From: Oscillospiraceae bacterium
GTDB taxonomy: Bacteria; Bacillota; Clostridia; Oscillospirales; Oscillospiraceae
Assembly: GCA_017516005.1 (NCBI GenBank)
Contig: JAFWDU010000013.1
Coordinates: forward strand, 1 to 64,000
DNA length: 64,000 bases
Direction: 5' to 3'
Shown here: one piece after another, positions 5,699-15,323 of the stretch
How the letters are laid out: every line of letters begins with the position of its first letter
Position numbering within the stretch: position 1 is the first letter of the stretch
Program-made: the position numbers and the translations under genes
Notes under the pieces: generated by a model
What the model was told of the DNA's origin: nothing
Database searches by the model: none
What the model saw: the letters and a program-made list of their open reading frames with translations, nothing else

Positions 5699-8269
5699 TT
5701 AGGGAATGACCGGAGTCCAGTACTGCTGATTGAAGATATCGGTCAGCAGATAGGTGGCAGAAGCAGCAGACGCGTCAATATAGACATTGCTGATCTGCGC
5801 ATCTGCATGATAGATCCACTGGTCACCCAGGAAGTAGCTGTCTTCATAGACGCCATCGTAACTGTAATAGTCACAAAGGAAATCGACAATGTCACCTTCC
5901 TGAAGTTCTGTCATGGTTTTTGCAACAGTCTCCGTTTCTCCATCGCGGTAATCAAACTGTGCGCCGGCAATGAATCCATAGGGGTTCTCGTTATTAAACA
6001 CGATAATCAGCTCGGCACGGTCGCCATTGATCTTGGCGGGTACGCGTCCCGTGATGCAGTAGGTGCCTGCCTCAAGGTCATAGACCGTATTTGTATGATA
6101 GAAGGCAATCGGCTGCTGATCGATTGCAAGCCATGTTCCGTCATATTCGCCCTTCAGAGCGCCGTCGTCCGTGAAGGAGTAAACGGTATCCAGACCCATG
6201 TCAATGTATCCGGTGCCGTCGTCAATGAAAAGATTCAGCTCCAGTTCGTGAACCAGACTCCACTGCTCTTCGGAAAGCACGAGGCAGGGGATTCCATTGT
6301 GATCGGTCCACACCAGGGCATCGGCATCAAACTGATTTGCCTGTGCGTAGGCAATGGCACGGTCTGAGGAGAGACCGGACATGGAGAACAGATCGCCGCC
6401 GCCGAGAAGGGAACTGATCAGCCCGGTAAGATCTCCGGCGGAGGAACTGCTGGAACCGGCGCTGCCGCCGTATCCGCCGAAGCTGCCGCCAAGAAGCGAG
6501 GAGAGAGGATTGCTCATGCCGCCGGCTACTGCCTGGCCGCTTGCTTCCATACTGGCGAACTGCTGGATGCAGCGGGAATAGCTGCTGTCAAGTCCGATGG
6601 ATTCGTAGGTGGCAACTGCGTTGTTTACCTTGGATACGGATTTATACGGGAAGTAGATGGAGAGTCCGTATGCGTTGGTCATATTGGTGGATGTGCGGTT
6701 ATACTTAATTGCACTGAGAAGTGTATTTGCAAGGGCACGGCTTTCTTTGGTGTCCAGATTCAGCGCGAAATGAACAAGGTCAATCTGGTCCAGACGGTTG
6801 GATGCCGCAAACTCCCGGGTGCCGCTTCTGGCGTCAGACACCTTCTGATAATTGTCGCCTGAAATCAGATCCACGGTGCTGGTGGAGAAGTTTTTCAGTG
6901 CAGCGGGAGCAGTGGCTTCCAGTTCTGCAAGGTCGATCAGAGCAAGCGTGGCGCCCTGTCCGGGACAGGATCTTGCGCAGGTTGTAACGAAATCATCGAC
7001 AATTCTCTGACCGAGATCCAGCGTGGAGATGGAGGTATTCTTGGAAAGAGCAGTGACCCAGTTGGTGTAGTACCAGCCGATACCGGGCTCCGTTTCCTCG
7101 GATGCAACCAGATAGTCGCCATAGTCGGAAAGCATAAGCGCGTTTTCCAGGGTTCCCATCAGGCAGGTATCAAATCCGATCATGTCAAAGGTAACGCCGC
7201 CATTTCTCAGAGCATCATTGATGCCACTGAGTCCCATGGAGCCGGAGGAGGCGTTCTTTTCGTCATAGCCGTAGCCGGTAAGGCTTCCGCCGCCGTGATC
7301 CCAGAAGATCAGCATATTGCGGTTAGCGGGGAAGTTGGTTGCGCAGTACTGAATGAAACTGGTCAGCGTCGCCGGCTTGGTCATGCTGGCGTTTCCTGCA
7401 TTCTTTTCCAGACAGCGCAGCCCGCCGGACTGCAGCTGGTAGATCTGATTGTTGGAACTGGAGACCACATTGTTCCGCCAGGATTTTGCGCCGCCGGTGA
7501 ACACAATCAGGTTCACGTTCTCACCGATGGTACCTGCCATCATCTCCTGAAGGTCGGAGGTGGCCATTCCGCTTCTGGACTCCAGATCGGCGCCGCACAT
7601 ATAGACCATTACGGTGACGACATCCTTGCCGTTGCCGAGAATCTTCGTCCGCTTCTCACGGGCGCCGGAGGTCACGTTGGTATCCAGGCTTCCGGTGTTT
7701 GCCGACTGATTCCAGCCGGAAGAGATGGAGCCTGTGGTGCTGTTGATATTGCCGAGCATGCTGGCGGATGCACCGCTGCTTCCGCCGCCCATGAGCTGCT
7801 CAATCAGGCTCAGCGCACTGCTGGAACCGGAGGATCCGAAAGAGCTTCCTGCGGAAGATCCGGAAGAAATACCGGATGAAGTGCCGGAAGGAGAGGATGA
7901 ACTGCTGGGAGTGGTATAAGAGCTGGACGGGGTATTGGTATAGTCAGAAAAACCTGTGGAAGGCTGCTGCGCACTGTCACCGCCCAAAAGAGAGTTCAGG
8001 CCGAAACCGCCGCCGCCAAGAAGGAGAGCAGCAATGATGGCGATAATGGAGATTTTTCCGCCGCTCCGGGTTGTTCGCTGCCCGCCGCCGGAGTACTGCT
8101 GACCGGAGCCAGTTGGTCTGGAACCGGTGCCGGTTGGTCTGGGTCCGTTGGACGCGTTATGGCCGGAAGAACTGCCGACAGGGCCAGTGCCCTGTCCCTC
8201 TCCGCGGCGGTAAACGCTCTTGCCGGTTCCAGTGACGTTCTTTTCACGTCCGTTTGGCCGATTGTCCAT
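5699..8269 (-). CDS. Membrane-anchored clostripain-family (C11) cysteine peptidase
   Basis: 856 residues. GGAGGT sits eight bases before the ATG. Domains in order: a basic Gly/Ser/Arg-rich cytoplasmic tail (1-70), one hydrophobic anchor (about 72-95), a Ser/Gly low-complexity stalk (about 100-205), the peptidase (about 215-580), a second Gly/Ser linker, and a beta-rich C-terminal region of unknown type. The catalytic dyad is visible: His325 in FWDHGGG and Cys369 in DTCLMG. Clostripain-type enzymes cleave after Arg (or Lys) and are calcium-activated; the domain should sit outside the cell. The tail motif GREKNVTG...RRGEGQGTGPVG looks like a recurring element of Clostridia membrane proteins. 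Substrate unknown. Confidence 0.88.
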   Translation of the reverse strand: MDNRPNGREKNVTGTGKSVYRRGEGQGTGPVGSSSGHNASNGPRPTGTGSRPTGSGQQYSGGGQRTTRSGGKISIIAIIAALLLGGGGFGLNSLLGGDSAQQPSTGFSDYTNTPSSSYTTPSSSSSPSGTSSGISSGSSAGSSFGSSGSSSALSLIEQLMGGGSSGASASMLGNINSTTGSISSGWNQSANTGSLDTNVTSGAREKRTKILGNGKDVVTVMVYMCGADLESRSGMATSDLQEMMAGTIGENVNLIVFTGGAKSWRNNVVSSSNNQIYQLQSGGLRCLEKNAGNASMTKPATLTSFIQYCATNFPANRNMLIFWDHGGGSLTGYGYDEKNASSGSMGLSGINDALRNGGVTFDMIGFDTCLMGTLENALMLSDYGDYLVASEETEPGIGWYYTNWVTALSKNTSISTLDLGQRIVDDFVTTCARSCPGQGATLALIDLAELEATAPAALKNFSTSTVDLISGDNYQKVSDARSGTREFAASNRLDQIDLVHFALNLDTKESRALANTLLSAIKYNRTSTNMTNAYGLSIYFPYKSVSKVNNAVATYESIGLDSSYSRCIQQFASMEASGQAVAGGMSNPLSSLLGGSFGGYGGSAGSSSSSAGDLTGLISSLLGGGDLFSMSGLSSDRAIAYAQANQFDADALVWTDHNGIPCLVLSEEQWSLVHELELNLFIDDGTGYIDMGLDTVYSFTDDGALKGEYDGTWLAIDQQPIAFYHTNTVYDLEAGTYCITGRVPAKINGDRAELIIVFNNENPYGFIAGAQFDYRDGETETVAKTMTELQEGDIVDFLCDYYSYDGVYEDSYFLGDQWIYHADAQISNVYIDASAASATYLLTDIFNQQYWTPVIP

Positions 8270-8309
8270 GAGGATTACCTCCGATTCATAGAAAGATGCT
8301 TATGGAATC

Positions 8310-8338
8310 ATTATATTTCCGCAAGGTCATGAAGTCAA
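8310..8338 (-). promoter_or_regulatory. Sigma-A promoter of the C11 peptidase gene
   Basis: TTGACT (8338-8333), 17-base spacer, TATAAT (8315-8310). Confidence 0.75.
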
Positions 8339-8366
8339 TGAAATGACCGTATTTTCCGTTGAAGGA

Positions 8367-8408
8367 CAAAAAGAACTGTGGGTCTGGAAGAATCCAGATC
8401 CACAGTTC
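8367..8408 (-). terminator. Intrinsic terminator of the lipoprotein gene
   Basis: GAACTGTGG-TCTGGA pairs with TCCAGA-CCACAGTTC across a four-base loop, followed on the minus strand by TTTTT. Confidence 0.88.
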
Positions 8409-8424
8409 GAAGTGTTTCAGATGC

Positions 8425-9156
8425 TTATTTCACAGTGACGGAAGTGATGTGGGGGTTTACGCCCTCGTACCAGTACAGGAAGCCTTCCATATCAACGGTA
8501 TCGCCGACTTTCAGACCTTCAACAGCCTGGTAAACAGCGGTATCCTGGCCGCAGAGATAGCTCTCAACGGTGAAGGTGTAGGTGTTGCCGCCGACAGAAA
8601 CGTTGAAGTACAGGTCGCTGCCGCGCTCACCGGAACCATCCCAGTTATACATGAAAGCGTCGCCGGCATCGTTGCAGGCTTCGACCTTCATTCCCTTGAA
8701 GGAAACCAGTTCATTCTGATGCTTGATCAGATCTTCGGTTCCAAGAAGGCTGGTGGCATCCAGAGCCTTGGCAACATAGTTGCCCTCTTCAATCTCAAAG
8801 GTAGCGTCGACGATCTCGACTTCGCCGGCCCACTCGGACTTGTAGCCGGTAACCTTGATCTTTGTGCCGGGAGTCAGCTTGGCATAGTCTGCTTCGGAGC
8901 AGGCCATGTTGTACAGGAAATAGGCGCCGTCCTTATCCTGGGTGTAAACGGTGGCTTTGTCTTCCCACCAGGACTGCTTGGCCTGCACATAGGTCTCAAC
9001 AACAACCTGAGTGTCCAGAGCTGCTGCGGTGTACTCGGCATAAGTCATGACGCCCTCGCCCTTAACATCCGCGCCGCTGTTGGTCTTGCCGCCGGAGCAG
9101 GCAACCAGAGCCAGGCAAAGAACGACAGCAAGTGCAATTGCAAGAAACTTCTTCAT
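8425..9156 (-). CDS. Lipoprotein of unknown function (OB-fold-like repeats)
   Basis: 243 residues. The start at ATG 9156 (MKKFLAIAL) follows GAGGAG; an in-frame ATG seven codons earlier includes that site and is rejected. Signal peptide with lipobox LVAC then SGG, a lipoprotein N-terminus. The mature part seems to hold two similar beta-rich units, each with a phrase like TKIKVTGYKSEWAGEVEI and KVGDTVDMEGFLYWYEG, reminiscent of OB-fold substrate-free domains. No catalytic motif seen. It has its own promoter and terminator, so it is monocistronic. Function not recognised. Confidence 0.8.
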   Translation of the reverse strand: MKKFLAIALAVVLCLALVACSGGKTNSGADVKGEGVMTYAEYTAAALDTQVVVETYVQAKQSWWEDKATVYTQDKDGAYFLYNMACSEADYAKLTPGTKIKVTGYKSEWAGEVEIVDATFEIEEGNYVAKALDATSLLGTEDLIKHQNELVSFKGMKVEACNDAGDAFMYNWDGSGERGSDLYFNVSVGGNTYTFTVESYLCGQDTAVYQAVEGLKVGDTVDMEGFLYWYEGVNPHITSVTVK

Positions 9157-9210
9157 GATGTTCTCCTCTTTTTTCATTTAATTGGTACGCATAATTGTAC
9201 GTCCTGCTGA

Positions 9211-9239
9211 ATCATACCTGTTTCCAGTTGAATTGTCAA
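9211..9239 (-). promoter_or_regulatory. Sigma-A promoter of the lipoprotein gene
   Basis: TTGACA (9239-9234), 17-base spacer, TATGAT (9216-9211). Confidence 0.75.
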
Positions 9240-9314
9240 TCTCAACCATGCTGTTTTTTAACCTGTATTCCGGGTATTTCTTGTGCACCGCGCCGAGAAA
9301 ACCGGATAATTCCT

Positions 9315-9350
9315 ATAAAATGTCCGGCCGGAATCTCATCCGGCCGGACA
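9315..9350 (-). terminator. Intrinsic terminator of the sugar ABC operon
   Basis: TGTCCGGCCGG (9321-9331) pairs perfectly with CCGGCCGGACA (9340-9350), followed on the minus strand by TTTTAT. Confidence 0.88.
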
Positions 9351-9366
9351 GAAAGGAAAGACAGAA

Positions 9367-10964
9367 TCAGACAGCTTTGCCTTTTTTCCGCTTCTTCAGG
9401 TAGTCAAACAGGGCGTAGACGCCAAGAAGTACCCAAACACAGCACAGCGATACGAGCAGAACAACAGCAGTTTTCGGAAGGGGACCGAGCTCCGCTTTTC
9501 CGGTGACGTCAGCGCGGGTCTGATCCAGACGGTACAGGGAGATGACGTCAGAGTAGAGCTTGTCAAAGTAGGCATCATTGATGGTCTCCTTCCGCCGCAC
9601 GGATTTGACTGTATTTTCAATCAGCTGTCCGGCTGCGTCCCGCAGAGAAGTGGAGCCGTTGAATACAGGCGTGACAAATGTGTCGGAGGTATGATCAATG
9701 AGCAGCCTGGAGGCAAGAAGCTTGACTTCATAATAATCCGCACTCTGCTCGGGTGTATGGTTCAGGTATTCCGTATAGCGGGAATCACTTCGTGCCTTCT
9801 CGGTTACCGGCACATAGCCTTCCGTACGGGCATAGGCAATCTGCACATCGTTTGTAAGGAGGAACTGGGTGAAGAGCCAGGAGGCCAGGACCTCCTGACT
9901 GTCCGGCTTGTTGAAGATGCAGATGCTGGGACCCTGCGAGATCATCTTCGGATGATCCGGATCAAACTGGGAATTGGCCGGACTGCCGTTTCAAACTCAA
10001 CCACCTTATCGGCACTGATGTCGGACAGAGGCGCGTGGGTTCCGAGCCAGGTGGAGCCGGCTGTGGAATCAATAGCAAAAATACACTGTCCTGCGTTTAA
10101 GAAGTTGCCCGGATAACTGGAGATCTTGAAGGTCGAAAAGGCGCCGCCGCTCTCTGAATGAGAAGCGATCTCGTAAAGAAGCTCCTTGGTCGTGTCATTG
10201 AACAGAAGAATCTCACCGGCGTCGTTGGAATACGGCGCGTTCAGCTGACGGAGCATCTGGATCATCATGTTATCCGTGGATTTGTAGATAAAGGGAATCA
10301 TCACCTTCTGGCCGTTGACCAGATAAGTTCCTTCCGCATCCTTTTTGGCAGCTTCTTCTGCAACTTCCCAGATAAAGTCCCAGGTAGGCACGTCGGGAAT
10401 GGTATAGCCCATGGCTTCCACATAGGTTTTGTTGATATACAGAGCCTCCGTGGAACGCATAAAGGGAACGGCGTAGCAATGATCCTGAATCCAGCATTCA
10501 TTCAGAAACTCAGGAACCATTTCATCCAGACGCGGAGACTGAAAACGAAGCGCACTTCCGCCCAGACCCCAGGAAGGATTCTCAAAGAGCTCCTCCAGTG
10601 GAACTACAACATTGGTTCCCGTCAGATAGGTGGCAATGTGGTCGGGATAGGTAATGCACACATTGGGCGTGGTGCCGGTGGAGATGTTTGTGATGACATC
10701 GTTGTAGATCTTGCCGTAATCCGTATAAAGACGCAGATTGACATGGATATTTGGGTAGAGCGCTTCAAAGTCTGCAATGGCCTGCTCATAGATTCGCGTC
10801 TGTGTTTTATTGGTATCGTTTTTTGCCCAGAATGTGATCTCATACTGCCCGGCGGTATCCAGATCCTCCGGCAAGGCGAAAGCGTCGATATTTCGCGCAC
10901 CGTGGCAGGAGCAGAGAAGAAGAATCAGCAAGAGACTGGAAAACAGAAGGGAAAGCCGTTTCAT
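9367..10964 (-). pseudogene. ABC solute-binding protein (UgpB/MalE type), frameshifted
   Basis: Two open frames (10964-9942 and 9945-9367) are the halves of one extracellular solute-binding protein of about 530 residues. The first has a lipobox signal peptide (LLLCSC) and the family body (YEITFWAKND, PNVCITYPDHI, YAVPFMRSTEALYIN); it leaves frame after VRPIP. Restoring one C in the CCC at 9969-9971 gives a seamless family-like join, PIP-QFDPDHPKMISQGPSICIF. The remainder ends in a hydrophobic segment and a basic tail, so the protein would be anchored at both ends. Either an authentic one-base deletion or a sequence error; no good slippery heptamer supports programmed shifting. Translation overlaps the permease gene upstream (ATGA). 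Confidence 0.85.
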
Positions 10965-11824
10965 CCTTTTGTGCCTCCTCTCGAGACGCCCTCCATGATT
11001 TTTTTGTGGAAAATCAGGAAGAGAATGATCAGGGGAACGGAGATGACCACAACGGCTGCCATCATGGCTGGGATGTTTTCCCGTCCGAATCCGTTTTCAC
11101 GGATTTCCTGGATGCCGTTGGACACCAGGAAATAGGCTTCATCGTCCGTAATCAGACGCGGCCAGACATAGGAGTTCCAGCATTCGATGATCTTCAGGAT
11201 GGCGATGGTAATGATGGTGGGACGGCAGATGGGAATCATAACCTTCCACAGGAATTTCAGATCTGAAGTTCCGTCTACCTTTGCGGCCTTATACAGTTCA
11301 TCCGGAACCTGCTCAAAGTTTTCCTTCAGCAGATAGATGTAGAAGACCGACGTGACCGAGGGGAGAATCAGGCCGAGGAAGGTGTTCCGCAGTCCCCAGT
11401 TGGTGATGGTAGCAAAGTTGGTGATGATGACCTGTTCGTTGGGGATCATCATGAGGGCGAGAAATCCGGTAAAAAGCAGATTCTTGCCCTTGAAGTCCAG
11501 CCTGGCGAAGGCATAGGCGGACAGAACGGTGACGAGAAGCATGCAGGCAGTAGTCGCAAGGGTGAAGAAGAGCGTGTTCGCAAAGTATCTGCCGAGAGAT
11601 ACAGTTGTAAAGGCATCCCGGTAATTCTGTGCGGTGGGGGACAGCGTAAAAAACTGGGGAATATACTCTGAATTGTAGGCTCCGTAGCTTTTAATGGAAG
11701 TGAGCACCATCCAGTAGAAGGGGAAGAGAACAATCAGAGCCCAGATCGTAAGGAGGAAATAGATGATGCCTTTGCGCACCGCGGCGGACTGCCTGGTGCG
11801 CTTTTCAATTCGATCGTAATCCAT
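10961..11824 (-). CDS. ABC sugar transporter permease (MalG/UgpE type)
   Basis: 287 residues with about six membrane segments. The start at ATG 11824 has GGGAGGA nine bases upstream; the longer frame would begin with TTG inside the preceding stop region. The coupling-helix motif of binding-protein-dependent permeases is present as YKAAKVDGTSDLKFLWKVMIPICRP (the EAA loop, around residue 185). It forms the channel with the MalF-type permease encoded just upstream. Its stop overlaps the start of the binding-protein gene. Confidence 0.93.
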   Translation of the reverse strand: MDYDRIEKRTRQSAAVRKGIIYFLLTIWALIVLFPFYWMVLTSIKSYGAYNSEYIPQFFTLSPTAQNYRDAFTTVSLGRYFANTLFFTLATTACMLLVTVLSAYAFARLDFKGKNLLFTGFLALMMIPNEQVIITNFATITNWGLRNTFLGLILPSVTSVFYIYLLKENFEQVPDELYKAAKVDGTSDLKFLWKVMIPICRPTIITIAILKIIECWNSYVWPRLITDDEAYFLVSNGIQEIRENGFGRENIPAMMAAVVVISVPLIILFLIFHKKIMEGVSRGGTKG

Positions 11825-11838
11825 GATGCGTTCCTCCC

Positions 11839-12732
11839 TCAATCGTAATAGACATGCCGACGGCTTACCAGCAGATTGATGCAGGTGATGGTCAGCACAA
11901 TGGCGAACAGAATCAGAGCCGCGGCAGCGGCGTAGGACGGGTATCCGCCGGAATCGCCGTAGAGCATGTCATAAACATAGCCCACAATGGTATTCATGCC
12001 GGCGGCGTTCAGATCCGTGCCGAAGAGGGCAACCGCGTCGGAATAAGCCTTAAAGGCTCCGATAAAGCCGGTCACCACCAGATAAAACAGCATCGGAGAA
12101 ATCATCGGCAGAGTAATCCGCGTGAAGATTCTCCAGCGGGGCGTAGCGTCCACTCTGGCTGCATTGTAGTAATCCTGCTTCACGGAGGTCAGGGCGGAGG
12201 TGAGAATCAGAATCTTGAAGGGCATGACAACCCAGACGGTGTAGAAGCAGAGTACAAAAATCTTTGCCCAGTATGGACCGTCAATGAAGTCAACGCCCTC
12301 TCCGCCGAACCAGCGGATCAGGAGATTCACGAGACCGTCGGAATAAGCAGTCTTTTTGAAAAGAATCATGAAAACCAGGCCGACAGCCAGCGTGTTTGTT
12401 ACATAGGGGAGAAAGAAAACCGTCTGATACAGATTCCGCAAGGGCTTGATAGCGTTTAGTCCGAGGGAAATCAGCAGCGCGATACCCGTGGAGACTGGAA
12501 CGGTAATAATAACCAGGAGGAAAGTGTTCTTGACCGCCTGAAGAAAATACGGGTCATGAAGCACGTAGGAGTAGTTGTACAAACCCACGCCGAAAAAGGT
12601 CTGGGACGCGGAGTTGTAGCCTTCCTCCAGTGAATACACCAGAACGTCCACAAGGGGGTAAACCATGAAGAAGCCCAGGAAGAGCAGCGCGGGAAGCAGA
12701 TACAGCCAGGGCTTGAAATCTTTCTGTTCCAT
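11839..12732 (-). CDS. ABC sugar transporter permease (MalF/UgpA type)
   Basis: 297 residues, six predicted membrane segments, starting MEQKDFKPWLYLLPALLFLG with GGGAGGGG upstream. An EAA-type loop (YNAARVDATPRWRIFTRITLPM) near residue 205 would contact the ATPase. Partner of the MalG-type permease downstream. The substrate class (a carbohydrate or glycerol-phosphate-like solute) is inferred from family only. Confidence 0.93.
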   Translation of the reverse strand: MEQKDFKPWLYLLPALLFLGFFMVYPLVDVLVYSLEEGYNSASQTFFGVGLYNYSYVLHDPYFLQAVKNTFLLVIITVPVSTGIALLISLGLNAIKPLRNLYQTVFFLPYVTNTLAVGLVFMILFKKTAYSDGLVNLLIRWFGGEGVDFIDGPYWAKIFVLCFYTVWVVMPFKILILTSALTSVKQDYYNAARVDATPRWRIFTRITLPMISPMLFYLVVTGFIGAFKAYSDAVALFGTDLNAAGMNTIVGYVYDMLYGDSGGYPSYAAAAALILFAIVLTITCINLLVSRRHVYYD

Positions 12733-12744
12733 AATACCCCTCCC

Positions 12745-13848
12745 TCAGGCGTTGGAAACCGCAATCCGTTCCTGTGTACTGCGGTCAAAGAGGAAGACCT
12801 TGTTGGGCTTCAGAGAAAACCGGACAGTCGGTAAAGTCTGATCCACCCGGTTCTCAGCGGGGATTATGGCGCGGATGGTGCCGCTTGTGCAGCATTCATG
12901 GGAACAGACAACGCTGGTGTCACGGCCCATGATCTCGACACGGCTCAGCTGGCAGCAGAGCGGGCCGTCAGCGTTGAGTACAAAGCCTTCCGGCCGGACA
13001 GCGGCGTAGACTTCCTGATCCGCCACGCCGGGAACATCCAATACGGGGGTTCCGCCAAGATAAAGACTGCCTGCCCGGACACTGCCGTCGAAAACATGAA
13101 TGGGAGGTGTTCCGAGGAACTGGGCGACAAACAGGTTCTTCGGTTCGTCGTAAACATCCTGGGGCGCGCCGATCTGATGGACAACGCCTTCCTTCATCAC
13201 GACGATCATATCGGAGATGCTCATGGCCTCCTCCTGGTCGTGTGTGACAAAGATGGTTGTAATGCCGGTTTCCCGCTGGATGCGGCGGATTTCCTCACGT
13301 GTCTGAAGACGCAGACGGGCGTCCAAATTGCTCAGAGGCTCGTCAAGCAGAAGAACGCGCGGCAGCTTTACCAGTGCGCGGGCAATGGCAACACGCTGCT
13401 GCTGGCCGCCGGATAGCTCTGACGGTCTGCGTTCCATCAGCTGCTCAATCTGTACAAGCTTGGCGGCCTCCTCCGCACGCTGAATCATCTGCTCCTTGGT
13501 GGGACGCTCAGCTCCCTTCAGATTCTGAAGGGGGAAGAGAATGTTCTGCAGAACAGTGAGATGGGGATACAGGGCGTAGTTCTGGAAGACAAGCCCGACG
13601 CCCCGGCTCTCCGGGGGAAGGCCTGTCACATCATCTTCTCCAAAGTAGATTTTGCCGCGGGTCGGCTTCTCCAGACCGCTGATGAGATTCAGAGTCGTCG
13701 ACTTGCCGCAGCCGGACGGGCCAAGCAGGCCGATCAGCTTTCCGTCCGGAATCACAAAGGTGAAATCATTGACGGCGATGACATCGCCGGTCTCCTTTTT
13801 GCCGCGTTTTGGGAAAACCTTTGTCAGGTTCTGTAAGGTGATTTGCAT
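12745..13848 (-). CDS. ABC transporter ATPase, UgpC/MsmX/MalK type
   Basis: 367 residues. Walker A GPSGCGKST near residue 42, Q-loop VFQNYALYPH, signature LSGGQQQR, Walker [13 protein letters not shown], and switch His in FVTHDQEE, followed by a C-terminal TOBE-type regulatory domain, the usual layout of sugar-import ATPases. First gene of the operon. It has its own promoter, so ATPase, two permeases and binding protein are co-transcribed. Confidence 0.95.
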   Translation of the reverse strand: MQITLQNLTKVFPKRGKKETGDVIAVNDFTFVIPDGKLIGLLGPSGCGKSTTLNLISGLEKPTRGKIYFGEDDVTGLPPESRGVGLVFQNYALYPHLTVLQNILFPLQNLKGAERPTKEQMIQRAEEAAKLVQIEQLMERRPSELSGGQQQRVAIARALVKLPRVLLLDEPLSNLDARLRLQTREEIRRIQRETGITTIFVTHDQEEAMSISDMIVVMKEGVVHQIGAPQDVYDEPKNLFVAQFLGTPPIHVFDGSVRAGSLYLGGTPVLDVPGVADQEVYAAVRPEGFVLNADGPLCCQLSRVEIMGRDTSVVCSHECCTSGTIRAIIPAENRVDQTLPTVRFSLKPNKVFLFDRSTQERIAVSNA

Positions 13849-13886
13849 AAGCGGATCCCTCGCTTTTTCAGATTATTCCAAAGAAA

Positions 13887-13915
13887 ATTGTATCCCAGGG
13901 AAGGAAGAATGTCAA
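13887..13915 (-). promoter_or_regulatory. Sigma-A promoter of the sugar ABC operon
   Basis: TTGACA (13915-13910), 17-base spacer, TACAAT (13892-13887). Confidence 0.8.
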
Positions 13916-13923
13916 CGCAGGAG

Positions 13924-13968
13924 GAAAAAAACGGGCGAAGCGTGCAGGTAACACACTTCACCCGTTTG
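13924..13968 (-). terminator. Intrinsic terminator of the pyrimidine operon
   Basis: AAACGGGTGAAG (minus strand) pairs with CTTCGCCCGTTT, followed by a long T run. Located right after the pyrI stop. Confidence 0.88.
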
Positions 13969-13977
13969 TATGAATGA

Positions 13978-14400
13978 TTAAACAGCAGAGGCCTTGGTCT
14001 CGCAGTAGATGCAGCGGTAGATATTCTGCTCACGGTCCGTCAGGCGGAAGACCTGATCCAGTTCCTGCTCCACCATGCTGATGCAGCGGGGATTCTTGCA
14101 GCGGATGACATTGACTAGACGCTCGGGCATCTCAATTCTCCGCTTCTGTACCAGATGGCCATCCTTGATGAAATTCACGGTCGCGCCGGGATCCACATAA
14201 CCGATGACGTCAAAACTGACGGGGATATCCGCATCAATTTTAATGATGTCCTTCTTTCCCATCTTATTGCTGATGGCATTCTTGATCAGCGCAACGGAAC
14301 AGTCCAGCTCGTCAAGGCCAAGCAGGGTATAGATCCGCATGCCTCTGCCGGCAGTGATATGATCAATTACAACACCGTTCTGTATGGAATCAATATTCAT
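13978..14400 (-). CDS. pyrI: Aspartate carbamoyltransferase regulatory chain
   Basis: 140 residues. The allosteric nucleotide-binding half ([16 protein letters not shown]) is followed by a zinc domain with four Cys (CKNPRC and CIYC) that holds the catalytic chain. PyrI binds CTP/ATP and makes aspartate transcarbamoylase feedback-regulated. The start overlaps the pyrB stop by ATGA. Last gene of the operon. A fused or adjacent PyrI implies the class B (PyrB3/PyrI3-like assemblies) enzyme rather than the PyrR-regulated naked PyrB of Bacillus. Confidence 0.96.
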   Translation of the reverse strand: MNIDSIQNGVVIDHITAGRGMRIYTLLGLDELDCSVALIKNAISNKMGKKDIIKIDADIPVSFDVIGYVDPGATVNFIKDGHLVQKRRIEMPERLVNVIRCKNPRCISMVEQELDQVFRLTDREQNIYRCIYCETKASAV

Positions 14401-15320
14401 CCTTGTTCCGCCTCCTTCAGAAGCTTCAGAATCAGGGCCATACGCATATACTTTCCATTCAGGACCTGCTTGAAATAGCAGGCTCTGGGATCTGCGTCCA
14501 CAGCGACGCTGATCTCATTGACACGGGGCAGGGGATGCATGATGCTGAGATCCTCTCTGGCTGTTTCCAGCTTTTTCAGATCCAGAATGTAGCTGTCCTT
14601 CAGGCGAAGGTAGTCCTCTTCGTTGAAGAAGCGTTCCTTCTGTACTCTTGTCATATAGAGGATATCCAGATCCGGCATAGGTTCGAGGAGACTGGTGGTC
14701 TGACGGTACGGGATTCCATTCCGTTCCAGGACATCTTTCTTCACATAGCTGGGAAGCTTCAGCTCCTCCGGAGAGATGAGCACGATCTCGATCCCTTCAT
14801 AGCGGGAAAGCGCATTGATCAGGGAGTGAACGGTGCGGCCGAATTTCAGGTCGCCGCAAAAGCCGACGGTCAGATGATCGAAACGACCTTTTTCCCGGTA
14901 GATTGTCAGAAGATCCGCAAGCGTCTGCGTGGGATGGTTATGGCCGCCGTCGCCGGCATTGATGACCGGAACACTCGCGTTGAGGGAGGCAACGTAAGGA
15001 GCGCCCTCATTGGGGTGGCGCATGGCAATAATGTCTGCGTAGCAGCTGACGGTTTTTGCCGTATCCGCTACGCTCTCGCCTTTGGCGGCAGAAGAGGAAC
15101 TGCCGGAGGAAACGGAAAGCACATTGCCGCCAAGCTCGTACATGGCTGCTTCAAAACTCAGCCTGGTGCGGGTGGACGGCTCAAAGAACAGGGTTGCCAG
15201 CTTCTTGTGCCGGCATGCCTCCTGGTACGCTTCCGGACGGGCAATAATATCGCAGGCGGTATGAATCAGTTCTTCAATCTCTTCAACCGAGAGGTCCAGA
15301 ATGTCAATCACGCTTTTCAT
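14397..15320 (-). CDS. pyrB: Aspartate carbamoyltransferase catalytic chain
   Basis: 307 residues, normal length. It condenses carbamoyl phosphate with aspartate, the committed step of pyrimidine synthesis. Seen: [10 protein letters not shown] (carbamoyl phosphate site), [12 protein letters not shown], and [10 protein letters not shown] near the C-terminus. It begins three bases after the pyrE stop and overlaps pyrI. Confidence 0.97.
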   Translation of the reverse strand: MKSVIDILDLSVEEIEELIHTACDIIARPEAYQEACRHKKLATLFFEPSTRTRLSFEAAMYELGGNVLSVSSGSSSSAAKGESVADTAKTVSCYADIIAMRHPNEGAPYVASLNASVPVINAGDGGHNHPTQTLADLLTIYREKGRFDHLTVGFCGDLKFGRTVHSLINALSRYEGIEIVLISPEELKLPSYVKKDVLERNGIPYRQTTSLLEPMPDLDILYMTRVQKERFFNEEDYLRLKDSYILDLKKLETAREDLSIMHPLPRVNEISVAVDADPRACYFKQVLNGKYMRMALILKLLKEAEQG

Positions 15321-15323
15321 ATC

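Noticed and set aside
6420-8160. Repetitive Ser/Gly-rich DNA in the C11 gene as a separate repeat element
   Set aside because: It is in frame and encodes low-complexity stalk regions of the protein; no DNA-level repeat independent of coding.
9966-9975. Programmed -1 frameshifting in the solute-binding gene
   Set aside because: The site reads CCA-ATT-CCC-AGT, which is not an X-XXY-YYZ slippery heptamer, and no stimulatory Shine-Dalgarno or pseudoknot is evident; a base deletion is simpler.
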